Assembly: GCA_000827265.1 (NCBI GenBank)
Contig: KN834814.1
Coordinates: 248,749-312,748, forward strand
Reading direction: 5' to 3'
Length of the DNA: 64,000 bases
Source: Collybiopsis luxurians FD-317 M1
Taxonomy: Eukaryota > Basidiomycota > Agaricomycetes > Agaricales > Omphalotaceae
In this document: in pieces, positions 1-12,405 of the stretch
Numbering within the stretch: the stretch's first letter is position 1
Layout of the letters: the number at the start of each line of letters is the position of its first letter
Notes under the pieces: model-generated
Seen by the model: only the letters and a program-made list of their open reading frames with translations
What the model was told of the DNA's origin: nothing
Database searches by the model: none
Program-made: the position numbers and the translations under genes

Positions 1-57
1 ATCATCAGGCTAGGCCTGTTGTAGTGAGCGGCGACAAAGGAAATTTTGCTGACTAAG

Positions 58-251
58 ATTTGTCTCGAGCCCTTGTGCATGTACTCTCTGATCCTACGCT
101 TAATATGGTGTCAGAGCCTCTGCTGCCTCAGTGGTTGCCATATGTGTATCGATGGATTGTAGAAACTTCAATGTGTTACCTTGTCGTTGCACAACACGCA
201 TCCTGGAGAGATAGTCCAATAACTCAAGAACTTGAACTAGCTATGGTTGCG
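58..251 (+). other. Exon-like fragment, unknown gene
   Basis: An open stretch of about 64 codons, rich in Trp, Leu and Val, ends at a good 5' splice site (GTGAGT) near position 251. A possible 3' splice site ends near 300, which is where the first copy of a repeat begins. I do not recognise the peptide. It may be the remnant of an exon whose downstream part was replaced by the repeat, or chance coding. The start of the window cuts off any upstream context. Confidence 0.25.
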
Positions 252-304
252 TGAGTGTTTTCGATTTTCACTGTTCCATTCTGACTTCCAACATAATCAG
301 TTTG

Positions 305-1125
305 GAAAAACCCACTCGAAGGCTCCGTCGATATTCACGGATATTTCCATTTATTCCTCGCTACTTGTTCCCCGACTATTACATATTTTCGAAGAGATTC
401 TCCTCCCTTAGCAAATGTCGGGAAGTAAATCACCACAGTCCTGCTCCCACGAGTACAGAATATTGACCATTTCTTAGAAATTCAGAGATGCCCATTTTGG
501 AATGCATAAGGAATGGACAAGCTCTTATCTAGGCGAGGACACAAACCGAGCGACGCCTTCCCAGTGGACGTTGCGAGCTGAACTGGCTTCTCAATCGAAT
601 GAATGCTATCAATCTTGGCCTTCTCTGGAAAACGATGGTCGTTTTATCACTTTTTCCCCTGATGCACCATCGAATCCTGTCACTCGAGTCAAGCCGGTGT
701 CTTTCAGTTGGACTGGTTCTCGACGTGACTCCCCGAGAATCCTGAACTTTCCTATTGGAGGTCATCGCGTGCGGGTAATTCTCGCTTTGTACCCCCTTCG
801 CCTCCCCCGGTTCTTTCCTCTTCCCCTCCTCCTCCATACTCAACCTCTCAACCTCCACCTTCATATTCTGCAACCCTTGACTGACAATTGTCATTCCGTT
901 CATGCAAGTTATATGCTTCATCCTCAACTTCAACCGCCCCAACTGTCATTTCACCCATCATTGTTTTGAGTACAGCCCTTCGTCTCCAGTGTCGAAATTT
1001 GATTTGATTAAACGATTACCTACAATTTCAAACCAGTGAATGCCGAAGACAACTGAGATGTCAAGCTTGAAGGATTTTTCTTGCATGACTATACTGTATC
1101 ATTGTTTAAAGTTTACAATATGATA
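305..1125 (+). repeat. Direct repeat copy 1 (~0.8 kb), left of MFS gene
   Basis: This stretch is repeated in the same orientation at about 3577-4405. Shared blocks include CCCACTCGAAGGCTCCGTCG near the start, GGGAAGTAAATCACCACAGT, and a pyrimidine-rich block before TTCACCCATCATTGTTT. The copies differ by scattered substitutions and small indels; copy 2 carries an extra block of about 30 bases near 3991-4020. Open frames in both copies do not conserve a convincing protein, so I read this as non-coding repeat DNA. The family is unknown to me. Confidence 0.7.
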
Positions 1126-1348
1126 TTCACCTATATCTTAGAAGGTCTTAAGTAGTCCCGATGAATCAGACTGTACATGTTTCTCCGCGCGACAACCACA
1201 GCTTATAAGAGGATCTTATGTTGGACCTTGGTTGTTGAGTTTTTTCCCTGCGAGCCAGTGGGTGTTCCTTAATTCTTGCCAGTAACGCTCGAATGTTCCC
1301 ATATAATATTCTATTTCTCTCTACTTTCGGCCAGTAAGGCCCTTCGAT

Positions 1349-3001
1349 TCAAGCAAAAGTGAACAGTCTCCTCTTTGTCATCAAAGTGCGAACCCCAAGA
1401 ATGAACCCAGCGCTCCCCACCGTGAGTGAGCCAGCATAATACATGGCAGGTCTATAAGCTACGATTCCGGCTCCGGAGCCTCCGTAAGCATCTAAAAGCC
1501 ATCCAGCGACGGGAGCACCCTTAATTTTGGAGTTAGCAACGGCGTTTTTGACGAATCAGGTGAAGAAGTCAAGTTGTCGTACCAGTAGATACCCAGCAGC
1601 CCACCCAGTCAACACCATTGAAAATACGGTTGTCACTCGAATAGGACCGTACATGTGTGCAACAACACTTGGAATTGTACTAAAGAAACCGCCGTTGCCG
1701 AAGCCATTAAGGATGGTGAAAACAACTAGTGGTGCCTTGAGTCACGATAATCAGTATTGTGTGCTCCAAAATACCGCGGTGAGATTTACCAAAGAGCTCG
1801 AGACTGGCCAAATTGCTAAAAGACTAAGAGCTCCAACGATGAGCGCGAGAGATAGGCTTGTGATAGGACCACAGACGTCGCATAGGGCGCCAAAGCTTAT
1901 CCGACCCAGTGCGGAAGAGACGTTAAATACGGCCAGAAGAATGGAGCCTACCGAAGCCGCTAATCCTAGAGAATCGGTGTATAATGGAAGGAAAAATGGG
2001 GGTACGAGTAGAGGGAAGGTGCCGATTGCGGATCCTAGTGCGAGCATTACAAACCGGGGATCTAGGAAAAGAGACCTGAAGGAAAGATCAAGGATCGGTT
2101 CAGTTTTGCAGGACAAGATCTCACCATTCAATTGTGGCTGTGGCTCTTCGGAGCCGGTCCTTGAGAAAGTAGCATGCAGGAAATGTAAGAGCCCATATAG
2201 AAAGTCCTATGATGCGGAAGGTCCAGGCGACTCCAAGACTGTCAATTAAGTAGTTTTGAGCAACGCTCAATACCGCGCCACCAACTACGTAGAAGTCATT
2301 CAGTGAAAGGTATTCTGCATAAACATTAGCATGAATACAAACTTCCGGATGCACCAAACACTGCGCCATTAGCAAGCCCTCGTTTTCGTTTAAAGTATTG
2401 TGAAGGTAGCGTGGAACACAACTGTGAAGGTCTACATGGTTATACGGTTGTCGGATTAAGGAAAAACAATACCATGAAGCTCATGCTTGTACCCAACCCA
2501 ACGATAATTCCGTTTGTCACAAATAGGCCCCCGACATTCTTCACGGACACGGAGCTGAGAATTTGCCCTGCGCCTATTAAGAAACAGGACACGAAACCCG
2601 CGTTTCGGGCGCCCATCCAGCGAATGAGACGACTCATTAAAATGGCTCCGAAAGCCACGAAGGATATGCAGAGAGATCCAATGAACGCCAAGGTTGAGTT
2701 GGGTGCGATACTTTCAGCTGCTAGCCTGGCTTGCATTATACCCCAGGAATAGGTGCCTCCCGAAGTGAAGAACCTGACGGTCTATGAAAAACTGACAAAT
2801 CTACTTCATCCCCGAATCAACGTACATGATCATGCTGCACGAAGCTACTATCACCCACCCATATCCACCTTCGGGCATATCATCTGCCGATGAAGAGACA
2901 TGATTTACCGCGGCAATGTGAGTGTTACTAGATTCTGGGGAACGTAAACGAGTTCCTGCTTGCGTATTGTCAATCTGTGCAAGCTGGTAATTTTCTGTCA
3001 T
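1349..3001 (-). CDS. MFS transporter, monocarboxylate transporter-like
   Basis: A predicted 12-helix plasma-membrane transporter of the fungal monocarboxylate (MCT/MCH) branch of the major facilitator superfamily. Seven exons can be phased: 3001-2826, 2773-2473, 2421-2343, 2284-2125, 2075-1775, 1735-1583 and 1519-1349, giving 446 residues, usual for the family. Introns have GT..AG ends, the first starting GTACGT. Family hallmarks are the N-terminal PEGGYGWVIV, the loop QYFKRKRGLANG after helix 4, GASGIGGAV, and DPRFVMLALG at the start of the second half. The apparent frame break near 2125 is an intron whose splice rebuilds a Trp codon, so the gene looks intact. The substrate cannot be told from sequence; fungal members often do not carry monocarboxylates. 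It sits between two diverged direct repeats. Confidence 0.9.
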
Positions 3002-3576
3002 CGTGGTTCAGACAAGCAGCTGTTCGAGTGATGGAGGATTTTGGAATGAGTCAGACTACAGCGTTCCGGGTCCGACGGATTAACTTACTTCCTTCCACCG
3101 CAACAGATACGTTATATAATCTATGAAAAGCCAGCATAGTTTGCATTAGAGACTGCTCTATAACTCTCTGAACAGGTCTGACCAAGGTCTGACCGAACGT
3201 GCTAGAGTGCTAGATCCTGTTCCCACGCCACAAACGCGACAGTGTCTATTGCAACTTCGTACTGCATTGGAACTCGAAAACTGCAGTCTACGGGCTGGTG
3301 CGTGGGATACTGAACAGGTTGAGTTGAGGGAAGAAACCTGGAAGGCTGTCGGAAAGACGTCTTAACTCTGAAGTAAATTCATTCGATACCATCTTCTCCG
3401 TTCATGTGTCATTCTTATTACAGCTACACGGAAATCCCGAAGGTACACCCTACTCTCCCAAGTCTATGTATGTTCATTCTCGACCTTGGCCCTTGAGCAC
3501 ACTACGTATTTCCCTCTCTCCTCCCTCCCTGACTCTCCCATGCTAATGTGCCAGGGCTGAGTAGACTAACGAAAAC
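3002..3576. other. Intergenic, upstream of MFS gene
   Basis: It holds the 5' flank and presumably the promoter of the minus-strand MFS gene. I see no convincing ORF, RNA gene or strong repeat here. Confidence 0.5.
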
Positions 3577-4405
3577 CCACTCGAAGGCTCCGTCGATATT
3601 CACGGATATTTCCATTTATTCGTCGCTTCTTGTTCTCCGACTAACATATTTTCGAAGAGATTCTCCTCCCTTACCAAATGTCGGGAAGTAAATCACCACA
3701 GTCCTGCTCACACGAATTCAGAATATTGACCATTTCTTAGAAATTCGGAGAGACCCATTTTGAAATGCATGATGAATAGACGAGCTCTCATTTGGGCGAG
3801 GACAAAAACCGAGCGACGCCTTCCCAGTGAAAGTTGCGAGTTGAACTGGCTTCTCAATCGAATGGATGCTATCAACGTTGGCCTCCTCTAGAAAATGGTC
3901 GTTTTATCACTTTCTCTCCTGATGCACCATCGATCCCTGTCACTCGAGTCAAGCCGGAGTCTTTCAGTTGGACTGGCTCTCGTCGTGACTCAACTGTCCA
4001 CGATGCTTGGACTCCAAGACTCCCCGAGAATCCTGAACTTTGCTATTGGAGGTCGTCTCGTACGAGTCATTCTCATTTTGCGCCCCCTTCACCTCCCCCG
4101 GTTCTTTTCTCTTCGCCTCCCCATACTCAGCCTCTCAGCCTCCACCTTCATATTCTGCAACTCTTGACTGATGATTGTCGTTCTGTTCATGCAAGTTATA
4201 TGGCCCATCCTCGATGGCCATTCACCCATCATTGTTTGTAGTTGTACTATTTTCTCTAATGTCGATTGCGATTAAACGGATCCCCAACATCTCAAACCAG
4301 TAGATGCCCCAGGCATTTGGGATGTTGAGCCCGAGGAGGGCTCTTAGGGTTACTCTGTATCTATATGACATTGCACGACTAAATTGTACCATTGGTTTTC
4401 CAGGT
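3577..4405 (+). repeat. Direct repeat copy 2 (~0.8 kb), right of MFS gene
   Basis: The second copy of the repeat described at 305-1125, same orientation. Similarity starts at the AACCCACTCGAAGG block and fades around 4405, after the block containing GATTAAACG and AAACCAGT. The two copies enclose the MFS gene, about 3.3 kb apart. Confidence 0.7.
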
Positions 4406-4858
4406 CCAGCTCACCTAAAACAATTATCCGAGAACTTTGTAGCTCCTTACCGTTTGGTATCCTGTACACGCGCGATTTCTACTACTCTATGTGCTGATGT
4501 CATACCCATGTCGGACGTGAAACCGACTACCACCATTGAAGATGAAATTTAGTCCCGAGGTATTTGGCCGCGTAAGTATGTACAAGTGCACAAGCGAACT
4601 GCAACCTAAAAAACATTTTTTTTCTATTATCCGAGTCTTTTTCTGATTCTACCTATTTTACGGACAAATAATTGTTTGCATAACGTGAACAGCGCGCCAG
4701 CCTATGTTTACAGTAAACCGTGATTGAGACGACTACCCTGGAACAGAACCCTGAAAAGTCAAGATTCACGACGAACCATTATGCGGACGAAGCGCGGGAC
4801 AAATCGCTGACAGCAACATGAGCTTCCTATTTCGAGGTGGATATCATAGAAAGAAGTC
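4406..4858. other. Intergenic between repeat and PAN3
   Basis: AT-rich sequence with no supported gene. It must contain the 3' UTR of the minus-strand PAN3 gene, which stops at 4859. Confidence 0.5.
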
Positions 4859-7574
4859 TTACTTGAAAGCAGCCTCTATACAGGCTTTGATCTCCTTATA
4901 GCTGACAACAAGACAGCTCTGTTCATCCCGCGCGACCAGCATGATTTTTTCCTCTGTACCGGCATCAAGCTAATCGGCACTGCTCAGCATGTACCCTCAC
5001 AATGCAGACTTCGAACACATACCTTATTGAGGCACGTCAGGACGTGCGACATGTTAGTGACCGGATTGCCGCGCTCATCAATCTGGTGGAAGACGTAGTC
5101 CCGGAACAGCTTGATGATGTAGCGGTCGCCAGTCTCCGACCAGCGAGGGTCGCGAGCAAATCTAGACGAGAGGTTAGATGGTTGGAACAAGATGAAATGA
5201 CTAGACGTACTCCGGTCTCTCGTTGATGAACCCGAATTTACAGAGCAACCGGAATAATCGAGCATTTTCAAGTTCGCTGAGCATTTCGTCCTCCAAACGG
5301 TCCATACCCCTGGAAAAAGTTAGAATAAAGCAAACATTCGAAAATAATGAGCTTACTCGAGAGCATCTTCCAATTCGGTGACGAGTCTACCGCTGATCAT
5401 TTCGAAAACAGTGCTGATGTTCTACGAGATAAATACAATCAGTAATCTTCCAGTCGGGACACAGACGGACTCGCCTTATGCGGGTGATTCTTACTGATCA
5501 AAAATAGCGCAATGGTCTTCACATCAGGGCTATAGGTCTTGCTAATAATCTCCAAGCTCTTCTGAAAGTTTCCGTTTGTCGTGGCTTGAGTATTATTGCA
5601 ACACAAGGCAAAGATCAGCCTTCCGAAATGTTGAAGATCCTCGTGCTGGAGTGCGACAATATCCAGATGTTGTTCATACGTAAGAACGTCCCAGATAGCA
5701 CACGATCCAATCCGCACTCGGTTCTTTCCCGTTAACAAGATCTTTGTGGCATCAATAGTCCTGACCGCCAGCCCAGCTTCGTGCACTCGCTTGATGGCAG
5801 AAGCGATCTGAACAATATAAGACCAGAGGACACGTTCCGGTATGCCGCCCAATTGCAATTGATGCATAGATTGAGACAGAGAAAATTGAGAGGGAGGTGA
5901 TTGCCCATATTGAGGAAGTTGAGGTAGAGAGTGGGCATGTCCCAAAGTGCGGTGGCCATTCTGAATATGTTGAGGTAAACTCGGTGACATTTTGGACTTG
6001 AGGTGCGCATCAAACAGTGTTTGGGCGTTGGGATAGTAAGAATACGCAACGACCAAAGCTGAATACGAACGCTCTGTGTGAGGTGACGTTGGATGATGTG
6101 ACTAGGTAAACGCACAGTTGTCATTGAATGACCGAGTAGTGAATGCTTCATGAACAGGAACAATGTTGGGATGCCGAATCTGAGACCAAGCTTCGATAGG
6201 ATTGAACGCGGTTTGTTGCATCAAGCGAAAATCTAGAGAATCAGATCAGACTAAAACTATAGTACAACATACGGAAGCTAGACAAACTTTCAATTCTTCT
6301 GAGCACATAAGGTACCCCATCTGTCGAGTTGATCGCTCGATAGACCGTAGAACTAAAGTTGAAGAAAAACTTCTTCCGATCGGGGGCGCCAACATTGTCG
6401 ATCGGAGTAAACGTGTGATATCCTTGCAGTTCTTCTGGAAGATTGGAGGCTATCAAAGTAATTTTAGACGAAATAGAGGTCGATAATAAAGAACACACTG
6501 ATAAGAGGGACACTGCGACTCGTGTGACTCCGTTCTTGCAGAACCTGACGAAGTTCAGAAGAAGGTGGAACAAAATGACTGGCAGCAGACGAGTTCACGA
6601 AAGCCGAGGGGATAGTAGGAGTATAGAGATGATAATCCAGCTAATACAAACACATTTAGACACATAACAGCATCTCGGTAGCATTTGCTTACCGGTTCAC
6701 TCATATACACTTGAGATGGACCGGTGTAAAAGGGAACCTCCATATTTTGGGCATATTCCGCTGAGTAACCATTGAAATGTTGGGAACCGTCGTAGAATTG
6801 AGTATCTAGCTGGATCGGGCATAAGCATTTTGATCAGCGGTCGAAATGGCGCTACTCACTTCGGTCATTTGGTCGCCATCTGAATAGCCATAGTGTTCGG
6901 TAGACTGTCGATAGTCCGGAGGGGCAGGCGATGAAGGAGAAGGACTTGATAGAGACCAAAATCAGCCAATCATGCGAAAACAGCGTTGGAAGACAACTCA
7001 CGAAGCCAAAGATTGACGAGCAACAGTAACAGGAGCCGAAGGCGGGGAACTAGTGTAGGACAGCGGGGAAGCTTTAGGAACAAAAACGGGCGCATTGACA
7101 GCATGAGCAGATATTGGGGAGGTTGCTGTTGTTGCTACTGCCGGAGAAGTAGATCGTGGTCTGGGCGCGTGAAATGAGTAGCCGAGGTGAACGATGAGCA
7201 CGTTTTACATACGGTGCAGGAGTAGCGTCCTCTGACTGGACTCGAAAATGAGAAGGCAAGATATTATCCCAGAACAGTAGTACGAACCGGAGGATGATAG
7301 TATACACAACCCTTGTCCTCGAATTTACAATAACTATAGGGTTGCGACCAGTCAGTATGAGTTTCCTCGCTGGCAAAGAGGCCACTGACCCATAAATCAT
7401 TACATTTCTACATCGACGTTGAACAGAATCTTTCAAGAACTTCAGTATACATCATGCAGTCAAACGCTGATACGCTTCACCTTTTCGTGGAGGTTGTACT
7501 GTTTCGTTTTGGGTATTTGGATTCACTATCCTTACAGCGGCCGATGCAGAAGAAGGTCTTGCGAAAAAGGCCAT
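4859..7574 (-). CDS. PAN3: PAN2-PAN3 deadenylation complex subunit PAN3
   Basis: Regulatory subunit of the poly(A)-specific nuclease that trims mRNA tails in the cytoplasm. It binds poly(A)-binding protein and recruits the PAN2 catalytic subunit. Read from the ATG at 7574 ([14 protein letters not shown]), the features in order are an N-terminal CCCH zinc finger ([15 protein letters not shown], rebuilt across an intron), a Ser/Pro/Ala-rich linker, a pseudokinase domain ([56 protein letters not shown]), a coiled coil and the C-terminal knob ([37 protein letters not shown]). The last exon ends EAAFK, then TAA at 4859. Many short introns interrupt the gene. Exon ends were placed by splice consensus and similarity to remembered PAN3 motifs. 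No disabling change was seen. Confidence 0.93.
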
Positions 7575-7921
7575 AGCAAAAAAGAACCCAAGCTGAGAGA
7601 CAAGAAACTGGACACCTCGCTGCCCAGCGGAGGGAGACTGAAGATCAGTCAAGGTCAAGAAGAGAGAGGTATCAAAAGATTCACATCAGCCTCAGGTCGG
7701 CTTACATACTCAACGTCGCTTTCAATCATCACCATCACGACGTTGACCGCTACTCTCAATTACAATACACAGCTACAATGATGATACAGAAATACCAGGG
7801 TCAATGATTGGCCTTTGACTCGATAATTATAAAGCAGACTTCGGCGTCGTTGTGTTGTACATTTTCAAGTGTCTCATCGAGATTTCAGGACCAGGGTCCC
7901 AGTTCATTTCCTCAAATACGC
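7575..7921. other. Intergenic between PAN3 and DPP3
   Basis: About 350 bp between two minus-strand genes. It should hold the PAN3 promoter and the DPP3 3' end. It contains a CATCACCATCACGACG stretch but no recognisable gene. Confidence 0.5.
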
Positions 7922-10900
7922 TCACAATTTCCTATCGATGAAACTCTCAATCGCACCAGCGCTCGTTAGAGGATATTCTTTGAGCTGGACCTCGTCATTT
8001 ACGATCGACGTTGTGGGTTGGACAAAGATTTTTCGGGGCTAAACATGTAAATGGTTAGTGCGATGTCCATCATTCAATGTGATATTAGACTGACTAATTT
8101 TTTCTTCAAAACCAAGTCCCTGATCTCCCCGTCCCATCCAGGAAGGGGCGTCGTCAGCTCTGTGTAAAACTTTCGCGCTCCTGCACCGTCGGCGGTGCTT
8201 TTGTACACCTGTAACGACACCAGAAGTCCTCCAACAACATCCTTACCGCGTGAGAGTACTTGGTCCCGGTCAACCTACGGCGAAAGATTCAATTCAGACG
8301 AAGCCGGCAGTGCTTCGGGATCGCATTGACACTTACACGGATGTACAAGTTTTCCAGCTTGCCGGACGAATCGCGGACCTCCTCCAATCGTGCTATCCCG
8401 TTCTTGATCAGGTATTGAGTAATACCAAGCCTTCCCGTGTATTAGGGCTTTCCATAGGCCGAGGGGGAAACAACGCTTACCGAGCTTGCATATGAGCCTG
8501 CCCATGCTTCTTTGTCGCTGGATCAAAGAATTCTAGGTGCCCCAGCGTATCAGTCCTTGCTCCCAAAGCTAGTAATGAGCTTATTACCTAGCGCCCGGAG
8601 ACCCGCGCGAGCCATGAGAAGAAAAGTAATGTATTGAATATCTTCAATCTCTTGCTTGTCAACGTACTGCAATATGATCTTACTCAGTGGTGCCTCGATA
8701 TCTAAATAAGCTACACGCACGTTGAAGATCTTCAATATATCTCGATTTCCAACCACTATAGTAAGAAGAGACTTAGCCCACATATTACAGGATAAATTTT
8801 GAAAGCCTTACGAAAGAGAGCAACAGTCTCGGCTCTACATTCCTCCATCGATGATGAAACTTCTCCGAGAACAGCGCCAGGGGTTTGACCTGGCTTGTAC
8901 CACGAAGTGCTAAACGAAAATGGTAGACACAATAACGAACATAGGCACAGGGCACACTTACACCGGCTTGCCAGTCAATGGATTGATAACCTGTAGAGTA
9001 TCGTGAGACTTTCCATAATTTCTCCAAAACAATGCAGCATACACTAGGGTCGAAATTCTTAGTCCCGTCCGCATTCTCCTGCAACAGCTTTCCAGATCCG
9101 TGGCCCAGCAGTTCGTGATTCGCAACCTGGAGCTCAAACGACCGACTGTCCCATGCATTGTAAAGCTTCGCGTCATCAGGGTGGACAAAAGTCAATTCCT
9201 CATCTGTATCAAAGTGAATTAGCAAGTTTCTGAGTACTTCCGACAAGAGGCGCACTGGGTGCTTTCGCCGCGAGGATATTCTAAATACGGTCTAGTCAAG
9301 CATAAAGTGCGAACAGACAGAGATGAAGACTGACGGCCAATGAAACATTCTTAAAACCAGTGGACTCGCGGATATCATAATAGTTCTGTGAAGTAAAACG
9401 TTTGAATTTGACTGTCATCATCCCGTACAAAATTAAACTGAGCGTACGGGAATCTGCATGAACGCGCGGCGCATTGCAATGAGAGGCAGGACGGAGCAAG
9501 TTCGAATATACAGCATTCCTTACGTTGATACCAGCCGGGATACCTGAAACCCGACTCGATGAGGATCATTGCGTCCAAAAAAGACCGAATAGACTCACCG
9601 CCCGTAGCAAACGAAACGACCTCAAGCGCAGTAAAGTCGGGTTTCCTGAATACCTCAACTTCGAAATCTTTCCCCCAGGGTAGAACCTTGATAAGTTCTG
9701 GTGCTTGCGACACAAGTGTATCGTATTTGGCGCTCAGCGTCTTGTTGACCACCGCAGTGAATCCTAGCATTTGTTAGACCAAAATTCGGTGAAGAACAAT
9801 TCTGGACCCAACCTTCCCACTCGGCTCTTCCGCCATAAGGATCGACATATGTTTCGATGAACTAGGATGGATATAAACTCGGGCTGGCGGGCTGGTAAGT
9901 AGGTTTCTTACCCCAATATAGCCTATATTCTTGATGTGAGTCGAATGTCACCGAGGGGGATATCTCAAAAACACGAACTCTCAACTACGGGACCTACATC
10001 CCGTACCCACTCGGTAGAGCCATCTTTGTGATCTTGAATGGATCCGGTATTGAACCTAGAAGAAAATCATGCGCTGAAACCGATGTGAGACTGATATATA
10101 CTGACGAGTCGATGTATTTCTCGATCATATTCGTTTGGTGTGCGTTGGCAGCATACTTCTTAGCCTACGAGAAAGCCAATCAGTGAGTTTCCGATTCGTT
10201 CAGGGTATATCTTTTCAAAGCATCTCACCTCCTCCAGGGAAGCGACGACCTTCTTGAGAGCGGCCGAATGATCTCCATACTCAACGGTAAGCTTAAATTT
10301 ACCACCTATCTCATGTACTGCGGCGGGTTTCGATTGTGCAGACGCGACTAGAAGCGAAAAATCTTTGTTTCCATTCTTCCTTACGCTAATGGATAGGAAG
10401 GATCATTACTGATAGATAAACCTCAAGAGCAAGATTCGCTTACCGAGTGTTGAGAACGTCAATCCCTAGACTTTCTGCGGCAGCTTGTACATCTCCCACT
10501 TCCTCGTCAGATATGACTTCTCCCAAATAGTAGTTTGAAATATGCCCTTCACTGCGCTTGCCAATGAAAAGAGACGATTCAGGTGTTGTGGCGTAAATGT
10601 GTGCTTTGAGCTAAAGGACACGGTAGTGAGCCAGTGTATGCAATGTAAGCATGTCCCATACCTTAGCCCACAAGGTCAGCGCTTTGTCCGAGTTGGCGGA
10701 CTTCTGGATGACAGCCTCGAACTTGCTTTCAGAAATCCGTGGATTGATCTTGGTAAATCCAAAGGAGCGATAATTGACTAGATTACTCAATACTCTACAG
10801 ATGTACTTGTTATCGCGAGCCTTGGTAGGACAAATTGTGGACGTACTGAACGGTGTACTGCATGAGATCTTCCCATTCCTCGGAACTCAGCCCAGATGCA

Positions 10901-11260
10901 GACTGCAACTTGGTAAGGTCGGCGATCTTTCCATTGTCACTGAATGTCAGAACCAAGAGATCATACAGATCTAGAATTCAGATAAGTAATCCGTGAACCA
11001 AATGAGGGTCCACAGCTGCGCACCGATAGCGTAAGGTGTCCATTGAGCTTGGATGACTCGTGCTCCTGCCCACGAGGCCTCGGAGATATGATGAGTGTAT
11101 TTCTTCTCCTTGGAACTGAACAAAGAATCGAGCCCCAGTCAATGACAATTCTTATAATATCTCACCTGAGTTGCGCAAACGTCTTGGCAATGTCCAGGCT
11201 GCATAGAGGGGCAGCGCGATCGGCGAGAAAACGTTCAGAGTATACGGTTGTCGAAGCCAT
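7922..11260 (-). CDS. Dipeptidyl peptidase III (M49 zinc metallopeptidase)
   Basis: A cytosolic zinc exopeptidase releasing dipeptides from the N-terminus of short peptides. The zinc motif characteristic of M49 is visible as NHELLGHGSGKLLQE near 9105-9060 (minus), followed by the second motif EECRAETVALF near 8850-8820 that supplies the third zinc ligand. The N-terminus reads MASTTVYSERFLADRAAP from the ATG at 11260. The C-terminus reads PRKIFVQPTTSIVNDEV through ESFIDRKL and a TGA at 7922. The gene is spread over more than ten short exons, consistent with a protein of about 700 residues. I checked the anchors rather than every splice junction. It lies in tandem with PAN3 but shares no obvious function with it. 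Confidence 0.9.
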
Positions 11261-12405
11261 ATTTAATCCTAGCACAAAACAGAAGTCACAATAATTCTGC
11301 GATGGTGGTCGATGAGAAAAGAAAGGGTATGCAGCAGGAACCAACTGGGCGCTAGCTAGTAAGCACGTGGCCGAGTTGACGCGTAATTACATGGGCGTCT
11401 AATGTTCGCGTCGACGCGTCAAGACGGATGTACGCGTGTATCCGTGTATCCCGACAAACGGGGTAGCCTTGGAAGAATTGGGTCTGGGTAAAATTATGGC
11501 GAACATACTAGCTTCTCGCATTGGTCAAAAAGCGATGGATCAACATTATTGACGGGCAGCTGCGGAAAGTAGAACCTGAGCAGAGCAATGTAACTCCCGA
11601 AATGCTTGAACAAATATAGAGATGTAATTTCAGTAGCTTTCGGATCCAGCTTAGAGAGACTGATACAGACTGAAGTTGACAAATTTTTCGACTCAAGGTA
11701 CAGACAGCCTCAATTATTCGCTGGTTGTCTCCTTTCAAGCGATTGACAGACTAGAAGGATGACAGCTCACCGTGAGGTCGGATCTAACTGGAGTCTCGGT
11801 ACGGCTAAGTGTACCAGGTGGGTACCAAAAAGGTCGACAGTTTGGCAGGTTCGATGTATGAAGACTCGGAAATTAAGTACGAGTCACAAAAAATTGGTAT
11901 CATCTCATTAAACCATGAAACCTATGGATATTGAGCGCATAGCATATACAGCGGTTACACCTAGCCCCAGGAACGCTAGAGGTAAGGAAGTACGAAATAT
12001 TGGCCACTTGACTTTCGTAGCAGGATCCGGCTCTGCCGGCATTTCCATTGCTCCAAGCGTCTGCTGGGCGCCTATATTTACTACCCGACTCTCTTCTCCA
12101 CTGCCAGGACTCAGCGGAGTTGTCTCAGCGTGTAACGAATCATTCAGCATTCAGTTATTTCATTCTACAGTCAAGAGATTCATACATCTCAGTCCAACTG
12201 TTCGTCTGTCAGCATACGAACTCTGTTCTTCATTCGCGCACAGGCACTAGAATCTCTCCACCGTACTTCGACCAAGTGCTCAGTTTCTTCCTCTTTTCGT
12301 CCAGGGCTACTCTGAACTGAAGAACTGATACTGCTTGATAGGGAACTGTTATCACGGTCCGACTCGAGGACGTTTCAATCACTGCATCTATCTCAACAGC
12401 TTGGG
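11261..12405. other. Intergenic between DPP3 and F-box gene
   Basis: DPP3 (minus) and the F-box gene (plus) are divergent, so this stretch holds both promoters. A minus-strand frame at 12150-11908 encodes 80 residues with one hydrophobic segment (LPLAFLGLGVTAVYAM) and could be a small membrane protein. Another weak minus-strand frame lies at 11738-11494. Neither has recognisable homology or clear splice context, so I do not call them genes. Confidence 0.35.

Noticed and set aside
529..969. Overlapping open frames on both strands in repeat copy 1
   Set aside because: The frames are not conserved as protein in repeat copy 2 and overlap each other; treated as chance frames in repeat DNA.
2121..2131. 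Apparent frameshift in the MFS gene
   Set aside because: A GTGAG..TTCAG intron from 2124 to 2076 rejoins the frame and rebuilds the Trp codon of IEWSLF, so the gene is intact.
6986..7781. Plus-strand open frames opposite PAN3
   Set aside because: They are antisense to verified PAN3 exons (zinc finger and linker) and have no recognisable content.
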